From positions 1 through 25,022 of the IMG/VR virus record IMGVR_UViG_3300012950_000533: DNA of 25,022 nucleotides; one strand, 5' to 3'. The translations under genes and the position numbers were made by a program. The stretch comes from a virus. Position 1 is the first letter of the stretch. Each line of letters starts with the position of its first letter. Below the pieces are notes generated by a model. It was given only the letters and a program-made list of their open reading frames with translations, was not told the DNA's origin and did no database searches. Shown one piece after another: positions 14,140 to 21,496 of this stretch.

Positions 14140-15339
14140 TTAAATTGCTCTAAACTCTTCGTTAATCTTGCTCCACTGATAGGCAATATACTTATCTGTT
14201 GAGCCTTTAAGTTGCTTTACAAACATGATTCTCTCGATCCTTGGCATACCAGCTTTCTTATAGTTTTCACTCTTGTTCCAAGCTGTCATTTCTGCAAGAC
14301 AACTCTCGCGCATCTTTTCTAGGCTGCTCAACGAAGTGACATCCTTTTTTCCCTCGCCGCAGCGAACAACAAGCCAATAATCTTCTCGCGCATGAGTGAA
14401 TTCTTCTCTAGCAAACCACCTATCAGTAACGCGGAGGCGCCATGTCTGCTTGTGATGTCCCTTGACAATAAGCATCTGCACATCTACTTCTTGGTTTGTC
14501 GGATCAAAAGCCTCGCCGGGGAAAAATCCAAGCCACTGTTGATTAATACGATTGTTATCGGGAAGGGGGATTGGGTCTGATCGGTCTGGCGAAAAAGCCT
14601 TTTTGGCCATATCGGTGCGAGTAGACTTCATATTGTCGCCAACGTATGTTGGCTTGTGTTCTAGAATCCACTGTGATGCCCACTCGACATTCTTCTCGGG
14701 TGACATGGCAGCGTCAATAATACCATTCTGGACATACAAATCATGTGCTACTGCAAGCTGGCTTACGATGTCTGCTCCGCTTTCCGGCTCGGGGGCCTCG
14801 CCATCGTCATGATTCGAAAGTTCTGAAATATGGAAGGCATGCCATTCTTTTTGAGCGTCCGTAAGCTCCCCGCCAATCTCCAAAAAGGCCCCAATTGACT
14901 TACTGAGATTTCCTCGGGCTTGCCCCATCACATGACATCTAGAGCGCTTGTTACCCGACGAGGGATACATCTTGCCATCGTCATCAAAAGTCCAGCCCAT
15001 GACAACACGCTTCTGGCGCTGGCTTCGTGTGTAAATTTCATTGTATAACCACTCGACCCTATCATCATCCTCACAATTTTCGCGAGTCTGCGTCTTCTCA
15101 TATCGAGGAGCGTCATGGCCAGCAAGATTCGACTTGAAATCATATTCAGCGTGAATAGCCACCGTCAAGTCGTGTTCTATAATATATTCCCAGATCTTGC
15201 GCTGTCGCAAGTCTGTATCTTTTGCCGGATTGTTATATCCCAGAATAGTAAGACGATCGACCTTGCTAGCATAATAATCGGCTCGCTGTCTAGATTTCCT
15301 CTTGGCTTCAAGATCTGTTAAAACGTGTTTGTTACTCAT
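14140..15339 (-). CDS. Unknown 399-residue protein of the R-M operon
   Basis: Not recognised. It has a basic N-terminus (residues 12-20, KRKSRQR), a Glu/Asp-rich stretch near 86-94, a GNKRSR segment at 129-134 (a faint echo of ParB-like 'GNxRxR' loops), an acidic hinge around 175-190 and an aromatic C-terminal half. No signal peptide or membrane helix. Its start overlaps the methyltransferase end by eight bases, so restriction enzyme, methyltransferase and this protein are translated from one message. Position suggests a part in DNA modification, restriction or its control, but the sequence does not show it. Confidence 0.65.
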   Translation of the reverse strand: MSNKHVLTDLEAKRKSRQRADYYASKVDRLTILGYNNPAKDTDLRQRKIWEYIIEHDLTVAIHAEYDFKSNLAGHDAPRYEKTQTRENCEDDDRVEWLYNEIYTRSQRQKRVVMGWTFDDDGKMYPSSGNKRSRCHVMGQARGNLSKSIGAFLEIGGELTDAQKEWHAFHISELSNHDDGEAPEPESGADIVSQLAVAHDLYVQNGIIDAAMSPEKNVEWASQWILEHKPTYVGDNMKSTRTDMAKKAFSPDRSDPIPLPDNNRINQQWLGFFPGEAFDPTNQEVDVQMLIVKGHHKQTWRLRVTDRWFAREEFTHAREDYWLVVRCGEGKKDVTSLSSLEKMRESCLAEMTAWNKSENYKKAGMPRIERIMFVKQLKGSTDKYIAYQWSKINEEFRAI

Positions 15340-16201
15340 TATTTTTTCCTATCATTAAAATTTCGCGGGCCTTCTTGGCTTCAAAACCATCTTCCACCTT
15401 TTTTCGGCGCCCTGCGGTGTATGTTACGTCAAAGTAAGTTAATTCATTTTCGCCTACTCTGTCTTCAAAGAAGTTGTCACCAACGTCTCGATTACTCATC
15501 ATAGCATAAGCGCCCTTTTCTGTCGAATCATTTAAAAAATTAATCACGCCCTGCTGCATTTCATCATCAAAATCAACACCATACTGAGTGAACGATCCCC
15601 GGTAGGGAGGATCAAGGAACACATAAGTATCAGCGCAAACTTCGTCCAAAGTGTTTTCGTAGCTCCCCGACATTAGTTTACAATTTTGCAGTGCGTAGTG
15701 CCATGCCATGACATTCTCGGGATCATAGATTTTCTCTTTCTGGTTCAAGAGGCCAGCAGGTGTACCAAACCGATTGTTGGTATTTTTGTTGATTTGCCAG
15801 ATACCATTAAACCCTGTTTTCATCAAGAAATAGAGTACTGCTGCTTCCTTGGTCTGTGTGGAGCCCTGATAGTGATATGCGTGCCAGTCCCGAATTTTAT
15901 AGTAAAACTCCTTTCTGGAACTTTTGTCCATCGGGATAAACTGACTCTCCAAGCTATCCACATGTGCCATGAAAATATCAACTTCGTCTTTTACTGCCTT
16001 ATAGATTTTCATAATAGACGGATTTGAATCATTTAGTACAAAGTTTGCAGTCGGGTTCTTTTGGTAGGCCCAAACAAACATTGCGCCGGCCCCAACAAAG
16101 GGCTCAACATATTTACCAAAAGTCTTTGGCAAGTGATCACCATATTTCTTGATCATCTTAGTCTTGCCGCCGGCCCACATGAATAGCGGTTTCATCTTCA
16201 T
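15332..16201 (-). CDS. DNA adenine methyltransferase, D12 (alpha) class
   Basis: 289 residues from the ATG at 16201 (GGAGA site nine bases upstream); a second start at Met3 is possible. The N-terminal FMWAGGKTKMI, motif I EPFVGAGA (33-40), NKNTNNRFGTPAG (139-150) and catalytic DPPY (197-200) define the Dam/D12 class, which methylates adenine N6 in sites such as GATC or those of partner restriction enzymes. It overlaps the EcoRI-like gene by four bases (ATGA), the layout expected of a restriction-modification pair. Target unknown. Note the EcoRI enzyme is paired in nature with a differently arranged methyltransferase, so a shuffled pairing is possible. Confidence 0.93.
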   Translation of the reverse strand: MKMKPLFMWAGGKTKMIKKYGDHLPKTFGKYVEPFVGAGAMFVWAYQKNPTANFVLNDSNPSIMKIYKAVKDEVDIFMAHVDSLESQFIPMDKSSRKEFYYKIRDWHAYHYQGSTQTKEAAVLYFLMKTGFNGIWQINKNTNNRFGTPAGLLNQKEKIYDPENVMAWHYALQNCKLMSGSYENTLDEVCADTYVFLDPPYRGSFTQYGVDFDDEMQQGVINFLNDSTEKGAYAMMSNRDVGDNFFEDRVGENELTYFDVTYTAGRRKKVEDGFEAKKAREILMIGKNNE

Positions 16202-16737
16202 GAATGTAATCTCCGAATTTCGCCTTCAATAAAGCGAGTCATAGTCTCTTCAATAAACTGATCCGCAAACCCAGTTTCGCTAAGAAACACTGACGGACCT
16301 CCTTGTCTGAGTTTTCCATATTGGCCCCTCACGGGGCGATATAGGGCATTGAAAATAGGTTTTCCCGGTAAAGTGCCTAGGCCCGTAGCAAACGTCACCA
16401 GAGGACACCTAGGGTTAGTTTCCACAATATGATGGTAGTTCTTAAACCAGCGCTCGATGGCGTTGCCGCGAGGGCCCTGATGTTTTGCTTCAAATGCCGA
16501 AAGAACTTTACCATTATAGGTCCAAACTCCACCATCCGGTGCGCATGCCCCAATACCTTCAAATAGGTATTTCTTTGGCAGCTTGTAGTGTCTCTCTAAG
16601 CGAGGGTGCCTTGATTTAAGCTTCTCAAACACAGACTTAGAAATGCGTCGAACCTGTTTGTCGATCTTATCCGAAGCTGGGCTCGATGCTGTCGTGCCCG
16701 GCTGGATGCCTCCCCTGTATCCATCGTGATATCCCAT
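16198..16737 (-). CDS. EcoRI-like type II restriction endonuclease
   Basis: I start at the ATG at 16737: it overlaps the upstream stop (TAATG) and has AAGGA five bases before it; the frame continues to a GTG at 16806 inside the previous gene. The 179-residue product carries the EcoRI active site almost verbatim: PDGG (67-70, metal Asp68), EAKHQG (83-88, Glu83 and Lys85), then GNAIER (91-96), which in EcoRI includes a DNA-contacting Arg. In EcoRI about 23 residues forming part of the DNA-embracing arms separate EAKHQG from GNAIER; here only two do. The enzyme is also shorter than EcoRI (277). From knowledge of the family it would cut a palindrome with AATT in its core. It is coupled to an adenine methyltransferase downstream. 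Confidence 0.85.
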   Translation of the reverse strand: MGYHDGYRGGIQPGTTASSPASDKIDKQVRRISKSVFEKLKSRHPRLERHYKLPKKYLFEGIGACAPDGGVWTYNGKVLSAFEAKHQGPRGNAIERWFKNYHHIVETNPRCPLVTFATGLGTLPGKPIFNALYRPVRGQYGKLRQGGPSVFLSETGFADQFIEETMTRFIEGEIRRLHS

Positions 16738-17012
16738 TATTGTCCTTGCGGTTGGTGGTGTTTGTGGGTATGCGTCATATCCGTTAGAATAATGATCGTC
16801 AGGCACACTACTACTGTGGCCGCAACAATCGGCGCGACAGCCCGTGGTGGTGGTGGTCGGTGACGGGGTGGTGGCGGCGGCGGCGGACGGCGGGCATGTA
16901 GTTCCAAGCCCGTAGACGCTTCCGCTGCATCGATCCGGTCAAGACCGATGGCCATTGCCGGTGAACTAGTTGCCACAATCAGTGCGGCCATTGTCATAAT
17001 CTTCTTAAGCAT
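16737..17012 (-). CDS. Exported proline-rich membrane protein
   Basis: About 91 residues. AGGAGG precedes two adjacent ATGs (17015 and 17012); the second has the better spacing. A signal peptide (MAALIVATSSPAMA) is followed by a short linker, a run of prolines and arginines (RPPPPPPPRHRPPPPR), a second hydrophobic helix (VAPIVAATVVVCLTIIIL) and a His-rich tail (THTHKHH). The DNA is GC-rich with GGT/GGC triplets, unlike its neighbours. Its stop overlaps the restriction gene start. If the first helix is cleaved, the protein would be anchored by the second. Function unknown; phage envelope proteins with proline linkers can span the periplasm. Confidence 0.7.
   Translation of the reverse strand: MLKKIMTMAALIVATSSPAMAIGLDRIDAAEASTGLELHARRPPPPPPPRHRPPPPRAVAPIVAATVVVCLTIIILTDMTHTHKHHQPQGQ
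16844..16892. repeat. GC-rich triplet low-complexity tract
   Basis: Short GGT and GGC triplet runs encode the proline/arginine stretch of the exported protein on the minus strand. Tracts like this are prone to slippage, so length may vary between relatives. Confidence 0.6.
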
Positions 17013-17037
17013 CATTACCTCCTAATGCTGTTTGATA

Positions 17038-18162
17038 TTATTCACTCTTCTCTTCATAAAAGTCCGATGCGCTTCCTTCGCGATCAGCAAACTTGCGGAT
17101 AACCTCGTCATCCATAATCTGATATACTCTGGCTCGGAATGTGTCATCTATCATGCGTTCAGCCCACTTAGAGGCCTGAAACTTGGCCCCTAGGGGTTTA
17201 TTGTTTTCGTCCATCAGTGTAAACCAAGCCCCAGACCGAACAAGATTGTCGGAAGACGCTATTGCATCAAACAAACTTGCATCGTCCTGAATGCCGATCT
17301 CGTCGGTACCCCATAGGATCTTGAAGTTGCATTGTCGGCCCGCAGTGCCGAATCGAGACTTCTCAAGTTTGACCTTGACCTCGGAACCAATTCGGAATCC
17401 AGATTCATCTGTAATGAAGCTGGCCTTAGCCTTTCGGCCGGTCAACCAGATACGAACGGAGTATGCGTAGTGCATTGCCTTTCCGCCGGGCGTAATATAA
17501 GGGGTTGTCATCGCTTCCGATGGAGAGCGAGTAATATTAGTTTTCAACTGGTTCAGTACCAGAAAAGTACACTGCTTGTTGGCAATCGGTACCGTCAGTT
17601 TAGACATACCCTTTGCCAGAATGCGCGCTTTCACGGCCATCGATGATAGGGGGTTGAAATCGCCCTCAACGTCTGAGATGGCGGGTGTTAGTGCCAATGA
17701 GTCCCATACAAATAGCATGCGGTTATCGTTAGAGCCAAGTAGTTCTTCGATAGTCTCTAGAACGAATTCAACCGAAGCCGCCTGAACATATAGAAGGCCG
17801 TTCAGATCGCAACCTGCTCGCTGCAGAAAGCCGGGATCAATAGCAGACTCAGAATCAAAATAGATCACATCGATTCCCTGCTTTTGCGCGTTTGCAGCGA
17901 TCTGTGCTGCCATATAAGATTTACCGGTAGCTTCCAAGCCGGCAATCTCAACAATCTTTCCTACTGGAATTCCTGCCAACTTTCCTCGGCATACGATCGA
18001 ATCAAGCCATCGGGAACCGGTTGAGATCCAATCTTTAACTTCTGTCGGGTTGTCTTCAGTGAGGTTGTGTGCCACCTCTATACCCGCCTTTTTGTTGATC
18101 AAATCCCTCATTTGAGAGATCGACAACTTTCCTGCACCATTAGATTTTTTGGTACGTGCCAT
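17038..18162 (-). CDS. RecA/UvsX-like recombinase
   Basis: 374 residues. Walker A is GLEATGKS at 75-82, followed by IDVIYFDSESA (catalytic Glu region), Walker B in MLFVWDSLA and the DNA-binding loop region ending LVLNQLKTN. The protein pairs single-stranded DNA with homologous duplex using ATP, for repair and for recombination-dependent replication in T4-like phages. The C-terminal tail is acidic, as in RecA. ATG at 18162 has AGGAG nine bases upstream. It follows ssb after a 189-base gap and is followed by the exported protein. Confidence 0.95.
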   Translation of the reverse strand: MARTKKSNGAGKLSISQMRDLINKKAGIEVAHNLTEDNPTEVKDWISTGSRWLDSIVCRGKLAGIPVGKIVEIAGLEATGKSYMAAQIAANAQKQGIDVIYFDSESAIDPGFLQRAGCDLNGLLYVQAASVEFVLETIEELLGSNDNRMLFVWDSLALTPAISDVEGDFNPLSSMAVKARILAKGMSKLTVPIANKQCTFLVLNQLKTNITRSPSEAMTTPYITPGGKAMHYAYSVRIWLTGRKAKASFITDESGFRIGSEVKVKLEKSRFGTAGRQCNFKILWGTDEIGIQDDASLFDAIASSDNLVRSGAWFTLMDENNKPLGAKFQASKWAERMIDDTFRARVYQIMDDEVIRKFADREGSASDFYEEKSE

Positions 18163-18351
18163 CTTTTATTAGCTCCTACGACTAGTTAAGTGTGTAAAGG
18201 GTGAGGCATCTGTAAGCCCATGCCTCCCTGCGGCTCTATAGGTGAGCACTATCCTTGCATTACCAAGTGCATCCGTATACTTTGTTTTTCATTTCAACTC
18301 TCATTACGTTTAGAGGAAACGACATACGGCAATAGCCCGTTACCCTATAGA
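18163..18351. other. 189-base gap between ssb and recA, no gene seen
   Basis: No convincing reading frame, tRNA or strong promoter. On the minus strand there is a 7-bp hairpin (GAGGCAT / ATGCCTC, 10-base loop, 18203-18226) without a T-run, so it is not a typical terminator. Tiny frames of 14 and 26 codons exist but lack well-spaced ribosome sites. It is the longest untranslated stretch in the window and would form the leader of recA, so a structured regulatory element is possible. Confidence 0.5.
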
Positions 18352-19122
18352 TCATCCACCCATCAACTCGTTGAACGCTGCGTCAACCGAATCAGTTGAG
18401 TCAGTCGTTGTATAACGAGTCGTTTCTGTGGATGAAGCCTCTGCTGTACCTTCGTTAGAAAGATACTCATCGAGCATCGCCTGCACATCTGAGGTAGATG
18501 TACGTTCGAAGATGTTGTCGAAGTCTGGAATGTTATCCAGCAACTCCGCGCAGCGATCATCGCCGCCTACAGCATCATCGCACAGGGCAGACGAGCGCCG
18601 ACGCGGTGTAAGCTTCGTTTGCGGGAACGAAGCACCAGCGGGCTTGCCATAAGTAAGGACGAGATCAGTACCAGACCCGGGGTCTGTAATATCGCCATAC
18701 TCAGGATTCAGGACAAGGCCAAGCAAAGACTCATATGCAGTCTTACCATAGCCCCAGACGCGAACGCCCAGATCTTCCTCGCCACGAACCAGAACGGGAC
18801 TGAAGAACCTCTGACGAGCAAAAAGCCCCTTAGCCATCTTCTTAGCCTCGGCATCATCCGATGCAGCGCCTTCGCGCCATAACTGCGATGCAAACTCGCA
18901 GACCGGACAGCCATCTCCGTAGTTTCGCTTCGGACATAGGAATCCGCGATTCTCTCCCACGTTATAGTGGAACCAATAATCCTTGAAAGGATCTCCATCT
19001 GCGGTTGGAACAATCCGAATTGATTGATCACCGTCTTGTGGGCGCCAGAACTGCTTGTCTCCGCCACCCTTGTTTTGAACAGCTTGAAGCCGCTCCTTCA
19101 TTTTACTTAAGTCAATACCCAT
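18352..19122 (-). CDS. Single-stranded DNA-binding protein, T4 gp32-like
   Basis: 256 residues. The zinc site of gp32 is present as His52, Cys63, Cys72 and Cys75 (HYNVGENRGFLC then CPVC), close to the spacing in T4 gp32. The N-terminus is basic and short, for cooperative binding, and the C-terminal 60 residues are acidic and Ser/Thr-rich (EDDs and TTDSTDS), the usual tail for recruiting replication and recombination proteins. ATG at 19122 with AAAGGAG. It lies just before recA/uvsX and after its own promoter and a leader hairpin (19155-19178). Confidence 0.9.
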   Translation of the reverse strand: MGIDLSKMKERLQAVQNKGGGDKQFWRPQDGDQSIRIVPTADGDPFKDYWFHYNVGENRGFLCPKRNYGDGCPVCEFASQLWREGAASDDAEAKKMAKGLFARQRFFSPVLVRGEEDLGVRVWGYGKTAYESLLGLVLNPEYGDITDPGSGTDLVLTYGKPAGASFPQTKLTPRRRSSALCDDAVGGDDRCAELLDNIPDFDNIFERTSTSDVQAMLDEYLSNEGTAEASSTETTRYTTTDSTDSVDAAFNELMGG

Positions 19123-19154
19123 AATATTTCTCCTTTGTGGTTTTTACCTAAAGT

Positions 19155-19178
19155 TAGATCGACAAATATCTCGATCTA
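19155..19178 (-). promoter_or_regulatory. Hairpin in the ssb leader
   Basis: Perfect 8-bp inverted repeat (TAGATCGA / TCGATCTA) with an 8-base loop, lying between the promoter at 19187-19216 and the ssb start codon, about 33 bases before the ATG. T4 gp32 represses its own translation by binding a structured leader, so this is a candidate autogenous operator. Confidence 0.55.
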
Positions 19179-19186
19179 CTATATCT

Positions 19187-19216
19187 AATTTAACATACCT
19201 TAACCGAAATGTCAAG
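19187..19216 (-). promoter_or_regulatory. Promoter of ssb, TTGACA-18-TAAATT
   Basis: TTGACA (19216-19211), 18-base spacer, TAAATT (19192-19187) preceded by TGT. It lies in the 103-base gap between the 82-residue gene and ssb and would give a leader of about 60 bases that includes the hairpin. Confidence 0.65.
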
Positions 19217-19225
19217 GACTTTTTT

Positions 19226-19474
19226 TCACTTTCCGAAAGGATTTTCTACTTCGATCTCAGCAACGTCTGCCAATACCGTTTTCCAATTGAACATGCGAAA
19301 ACCGTGTGTGTCCAGATCCCAGACTAGTTCCATGCCTTCAGCCAAAGTTGACTTATTGCCGGTGCCCTTAATCTGAGCGGACAAAATTGTTTCGGGGAGA
19401 TCTGTCAGCTTGACAAAACGCATTTGTCGCGACTCCCCATTCTTCTTCTTAAATGTACCCTGATATGCTCTCAT
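19226..19474 (-). CDS. Small conserved-type phage protein, unknown
   Basis: 82 residues beginning MRAYQGTFKKKNGESRQMRFVKL, with the alternating strands of a small beta barrel, then EGMELVWDLDTHGFRMFNWKTV. I do not recognise a named family, though similar 'GTFKKKdG...MELVWD' proteins occur near replication genes of marine myophages (recollection, not searched). It starts two bases after the tubulin-like gene ends and precedes the ssb promoter. No signal peptide. Function unknown. Confidence 0.7.
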   Translation of the reverse strand: MRAYQGTFKKKNGESRQMRFVKLTDLPETILSAQIKGTGNKSTLAEGMELVWDLDTHGFRMFNWKTVLADVAEIEVENPFGK

Positions 19475-19476
19475 TA

Positions 19477-20316
19477 TTACTCCTGTGTTTGAATTTCTGA
19501 TGAGCTAGCGATTATGTACCCATAATCTTCGTCGTAATCTGTCGAATGAATCTGTACATTCGATATTAAATGTTGTTCTCGGTTGTTTACGATTTTTCCT
19601 TTCAACTTCGCGAACAACTTGCCATCATTAGCAAGCTTCTCTTCATTGATAGCATAAATATAACATTTTTCGTTCACGTTGTCAAGGGGGTAAAACAACT
19701 TTTCTTCATTTTCTTTTGGTGATGTGATCCCGATCGTTGCAATTCTAGCTGTGACGAGTGTTTCGTCGGAATTGCGATATATCGGTTGATTGTTCGTGTA
19801 AACATTGATCATATGAATTGTCGAAACCACCAAGTTGTTCAAGATATCATAATACCCCACAACCGGCACGTTGTCAATGATGTTTTCCAAAATATCATTT
19901 TTTACAATGTACATTTTCTCAAAAACACCAGACCTGACATATTCTTGCAGAACATGGAACACTACCCTTTCGTGCATCTGTGCTCTGTTGGCCAAAAGCG
20001 AAGTGTCTGGCGCAACGTATAATATACTTACTTTGGCTCTCTGGATGGCCTCTAAGATCTTGAGACAGATCGATGAAATCATGGAGCCGCCCGATACGAT
20101 GAACATAATATCATCGCCGGTTCGTATTCCACGGAAAAAGTTTTTAAAAGATGGGCACTTTTCTTCGTATTCTTCAACGGTTGAATAGGCCGGCACGACG
20201 AAGCAGCCCTTTTGCTTAGGCAAGTCGTTGTCTATCTTATAAATTTGATATTGGGAATACTCTGCAAAGCCATCTGCAATTCGACAGCCGGCAGAACCCA
20301 CACCTATAACCTTCAT
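19477..20316 (-). CDS. Divergent tubulin/FtsZ-like protein
   Basis: 279 residues. The N-terminus KVIGVGSAGCRIADGF matches the first beta strand and nucleotide loop of FtsZ (KVIGVGGxGxN). Residues 70-81 (DIMFIVSGGSMIS) sit where FtsZ and tubulin have the GTP signature GGGTGS/T, but here it is reduced to SGGSMIS. After it come VSILYVAPDTSLLANRAQMHE and VFEKMYIVKNDIL, parallel to FtsZ 'VVTxPFxFEGxxR' and 'DxLIVIPNDxL', then a helix like H7. The catalytic NxDxxD/E loop is not evident, and the protein is shorter than FtsZ. I infer a member of the superfamily with altered or lost GTPase. Phage tubulins such as PhuZ centre DNA in the cell. ATG at 20316 follows a strong promoter. Confidence 0.65.
   Translation of the reverse strand: MKVIGVGSAGCRIADGFAEYSQYQIYKIDNDLPKQKGCFVVPAYSTVEEYEEKCPSFKNFFRGIRTGDDIMFIVSGGSMISSICLKILEAIQRAKVSILYVAPDTSLLANRAQMHERVVFHVLQEYVRSGVFEKMYIVKNDILENIIDNVPVVGYYDILNNLVVSTIHMINVYTNNQPIYRNSDETLVTARIATIGITSPKENEEKLFYPLDNVNEKCYIYAINEEKLANDGKLFAKLKGKIVNNREQHLISNVQIHSTDYDEDYGYIIASSSEIQTQE
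19657..19685 (-). promoter_or_regulatory. Promoter-like sequence inside the tubulin-like gene (downstream)
   Basis: TTGACA (19685-19680), 17-base spacer, TATATT (19662-19657), with TGT before the -10. Points toward the 82-residue gene and ssb. Confidence 0.55.
19849..19877 (-). promoter_or_regulatory. Promoter-like sequence inside the tubulin-like gene (upstream)
   Basis: TTGACA (19877-19872), 17-base spacer, TATTAT (19854-19849). It begins with the same TTGACAACGTG as the site at 19657-19685. Coding constraint could explain it, so it is less certain than the intergenic promoters. Confidence 0.4.
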
Positions 20317-20331
20317 TCGAGCCTCACATAC

Positions 20332-20360
20332 ATTATACTCGACTATTCACAGAAAGTCAA
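20332..20360 (-). promoter_or_regulatory. Promoter of the tubulin-like gene, TTGACT-17-TATAAT
   Basis: TTGACT (20360-20355), 17-base spacer, TATAAT (20337-20332), 15 bases before the start codon. The -35 overlaps the stop codon of the kinase-like gene. Confidence 0.85.
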
Positions 20361-21496
20361 GTACTTTCTCCAACAAAGAACAGCCCCAAGTCCATGATAA
20401 CCATATCGCCCGTACTGGGGCGCATCATTACGTTCTTGTGATGGATATCTCTAGCAGTAACGTCGCGAGATTTTTGGAGGTAGTTGATAGCATCGATAAT
20501 TCCTGTTGCCTCGGGGAATTGTTGCATTGCGCTTTTGCCGCTTTGGCCGGCCCACACGGCTTGTTCGCCGGCATGGATGGGTACAACAAAGGCTCCGATC
20601 TGGTGTCTCGCATATTGTTCAAGATCCCGAACCAATGCCATGAAAAGGCTTGGATCAATTTCTAATCTTTTCTGAGCCTGCACTAACACAGAGGCAATCA
20701 ACTCTTTCGCTTTTTGGCCCATAGTGGTCGGAATAGCAGAGGCTACGTTAGCAGGGGCCTTGCCGGTATAAAACATTTCTAATGCCGATTTTTCGATGTT
20801 AGCTATCAAGTTCAGACCCTCTACATCGCGAGAAGCTGCCAAACCAATCTCATCTGAAATAATTTGCCTCATTATAAGAGACTTGGATACTATATGAGAG
20901 ACAACCTCTTTTACTGAATCATAATCTGAGAGTATCCTATCTTCCTTTGTGTCGGAGAGTTCTATATTTTCTCCCGCCAACAAATCACTGACTACTTGTT
21001 TTGGCAGCGGCTTCAGCACTTCCATTGTGATCAAGAGCATCGTGCTGTATTTGAATACCGGCACTTCATGCACTTGTTGTACTATGGGCAAATATTTTTT
21101 TACATCGTCAGGTAAGCTGTCGCGGTTCAACATGACCCACTCATAGCTGCTCTTTTCAGTGTCATAATAGCCGCTGTGATCTGGGTCTACCATCTTGAGG
21201 GCGCGGCGTTCGCCGGAATGCTGATTCTCGATCAGATAAACCGGAGCCGAGGCGCCTTCTCCAAGTTTCTTTAATGCTACCCATCTGGGCATGTGCTCAT
21301 CAAGCACTTCTTGCACTTCTTTGAGTTTATGAGCCGCGATCTTCTTGGGGTCAAGGTGTGAAGGCATACCGCCAGTTCTTTCGATCTCTTGAAGCCCGTC
21401 CATTTCCATATACGGGTGCTTCTTCAGATACTCTTCCATTTCTGGTGTTGCGTCTTCTACGAACTTTTTCCAAGCGTTTTCAAATAAAAGTTTCAT
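20357..21496 (-). CDS. Protein kinase-like protein
   Basis: 379 residues. The N-lobe has a Gly-rich loop at 78-84 (LGEGASA) and the ATP-binding Lys101 in RALKMV. The catalytic loop is RDIHHKN (Asp350, Asn355, like HRDLKxxN) and the metal-binding motif is DLG (Asp369). These residues suggest an active phosphotransferase. Oddly, the chain ends eight residues after DLG, so the activation segment and the rest of a normal C-lobe are missing, while about 240 helical residues sit between Lys101 and the catalytic loop. The N-terminus (LLFENAWKKFVED) shares a W-K-x-F motif with two neighbours. Substrate unknown; phage kinases often modify host RNA polymerase or defence proteins. It overlaps the Nudix stop by four bases. 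Confidence 0.7.
   Translation of the reverse strand: MKLLFENAWKKFVEDATPEMEEYLKKHPYMEMDGLQEIERTGGMPSHLDPKKIAAHKLKEVQEVLDEHMPRWVALKKLGEGASAPVYLIENQHSGERRALKMVDPDHSGYYDTEKSSYEWVMLNRDSLPDDVKKYLPIVQQVHEVPVFKYSTMLLITMEVLKPLPKQVVSDLLAGENIELSDTKEDRILSDYDSVKEVVSHIVSKSLIMRQIISDEIGLAASRDVEGLNLIANIEKSALEMFYTGKAPANVASAIPTTMGQKAKELIASVLVQAQKRLEIDPSLFMALVRDLEQYARHQIGAFVVPIHAGEQAVWAGQSGKSAMQQFPEATGIIDAINYLQKSRDVTARDIHHKNVMMRPSTGDMVIMDLGLFFVGEST

Noticed and set aside
16738-16806. Upstream extension of the EcoRI-like gene to a GTG
   Set aside because: It overlaps the exported protein gene; the ATG at 16737 has AAGGA and a TAATG overlap.
18163-18351. Possible tRNA or small RNA gene in the ssb-recA gap
   Set aside because: No T-loop GTTCGAnnCC motif, no cloverleaf pairing and no CCA-type end found on either strand.
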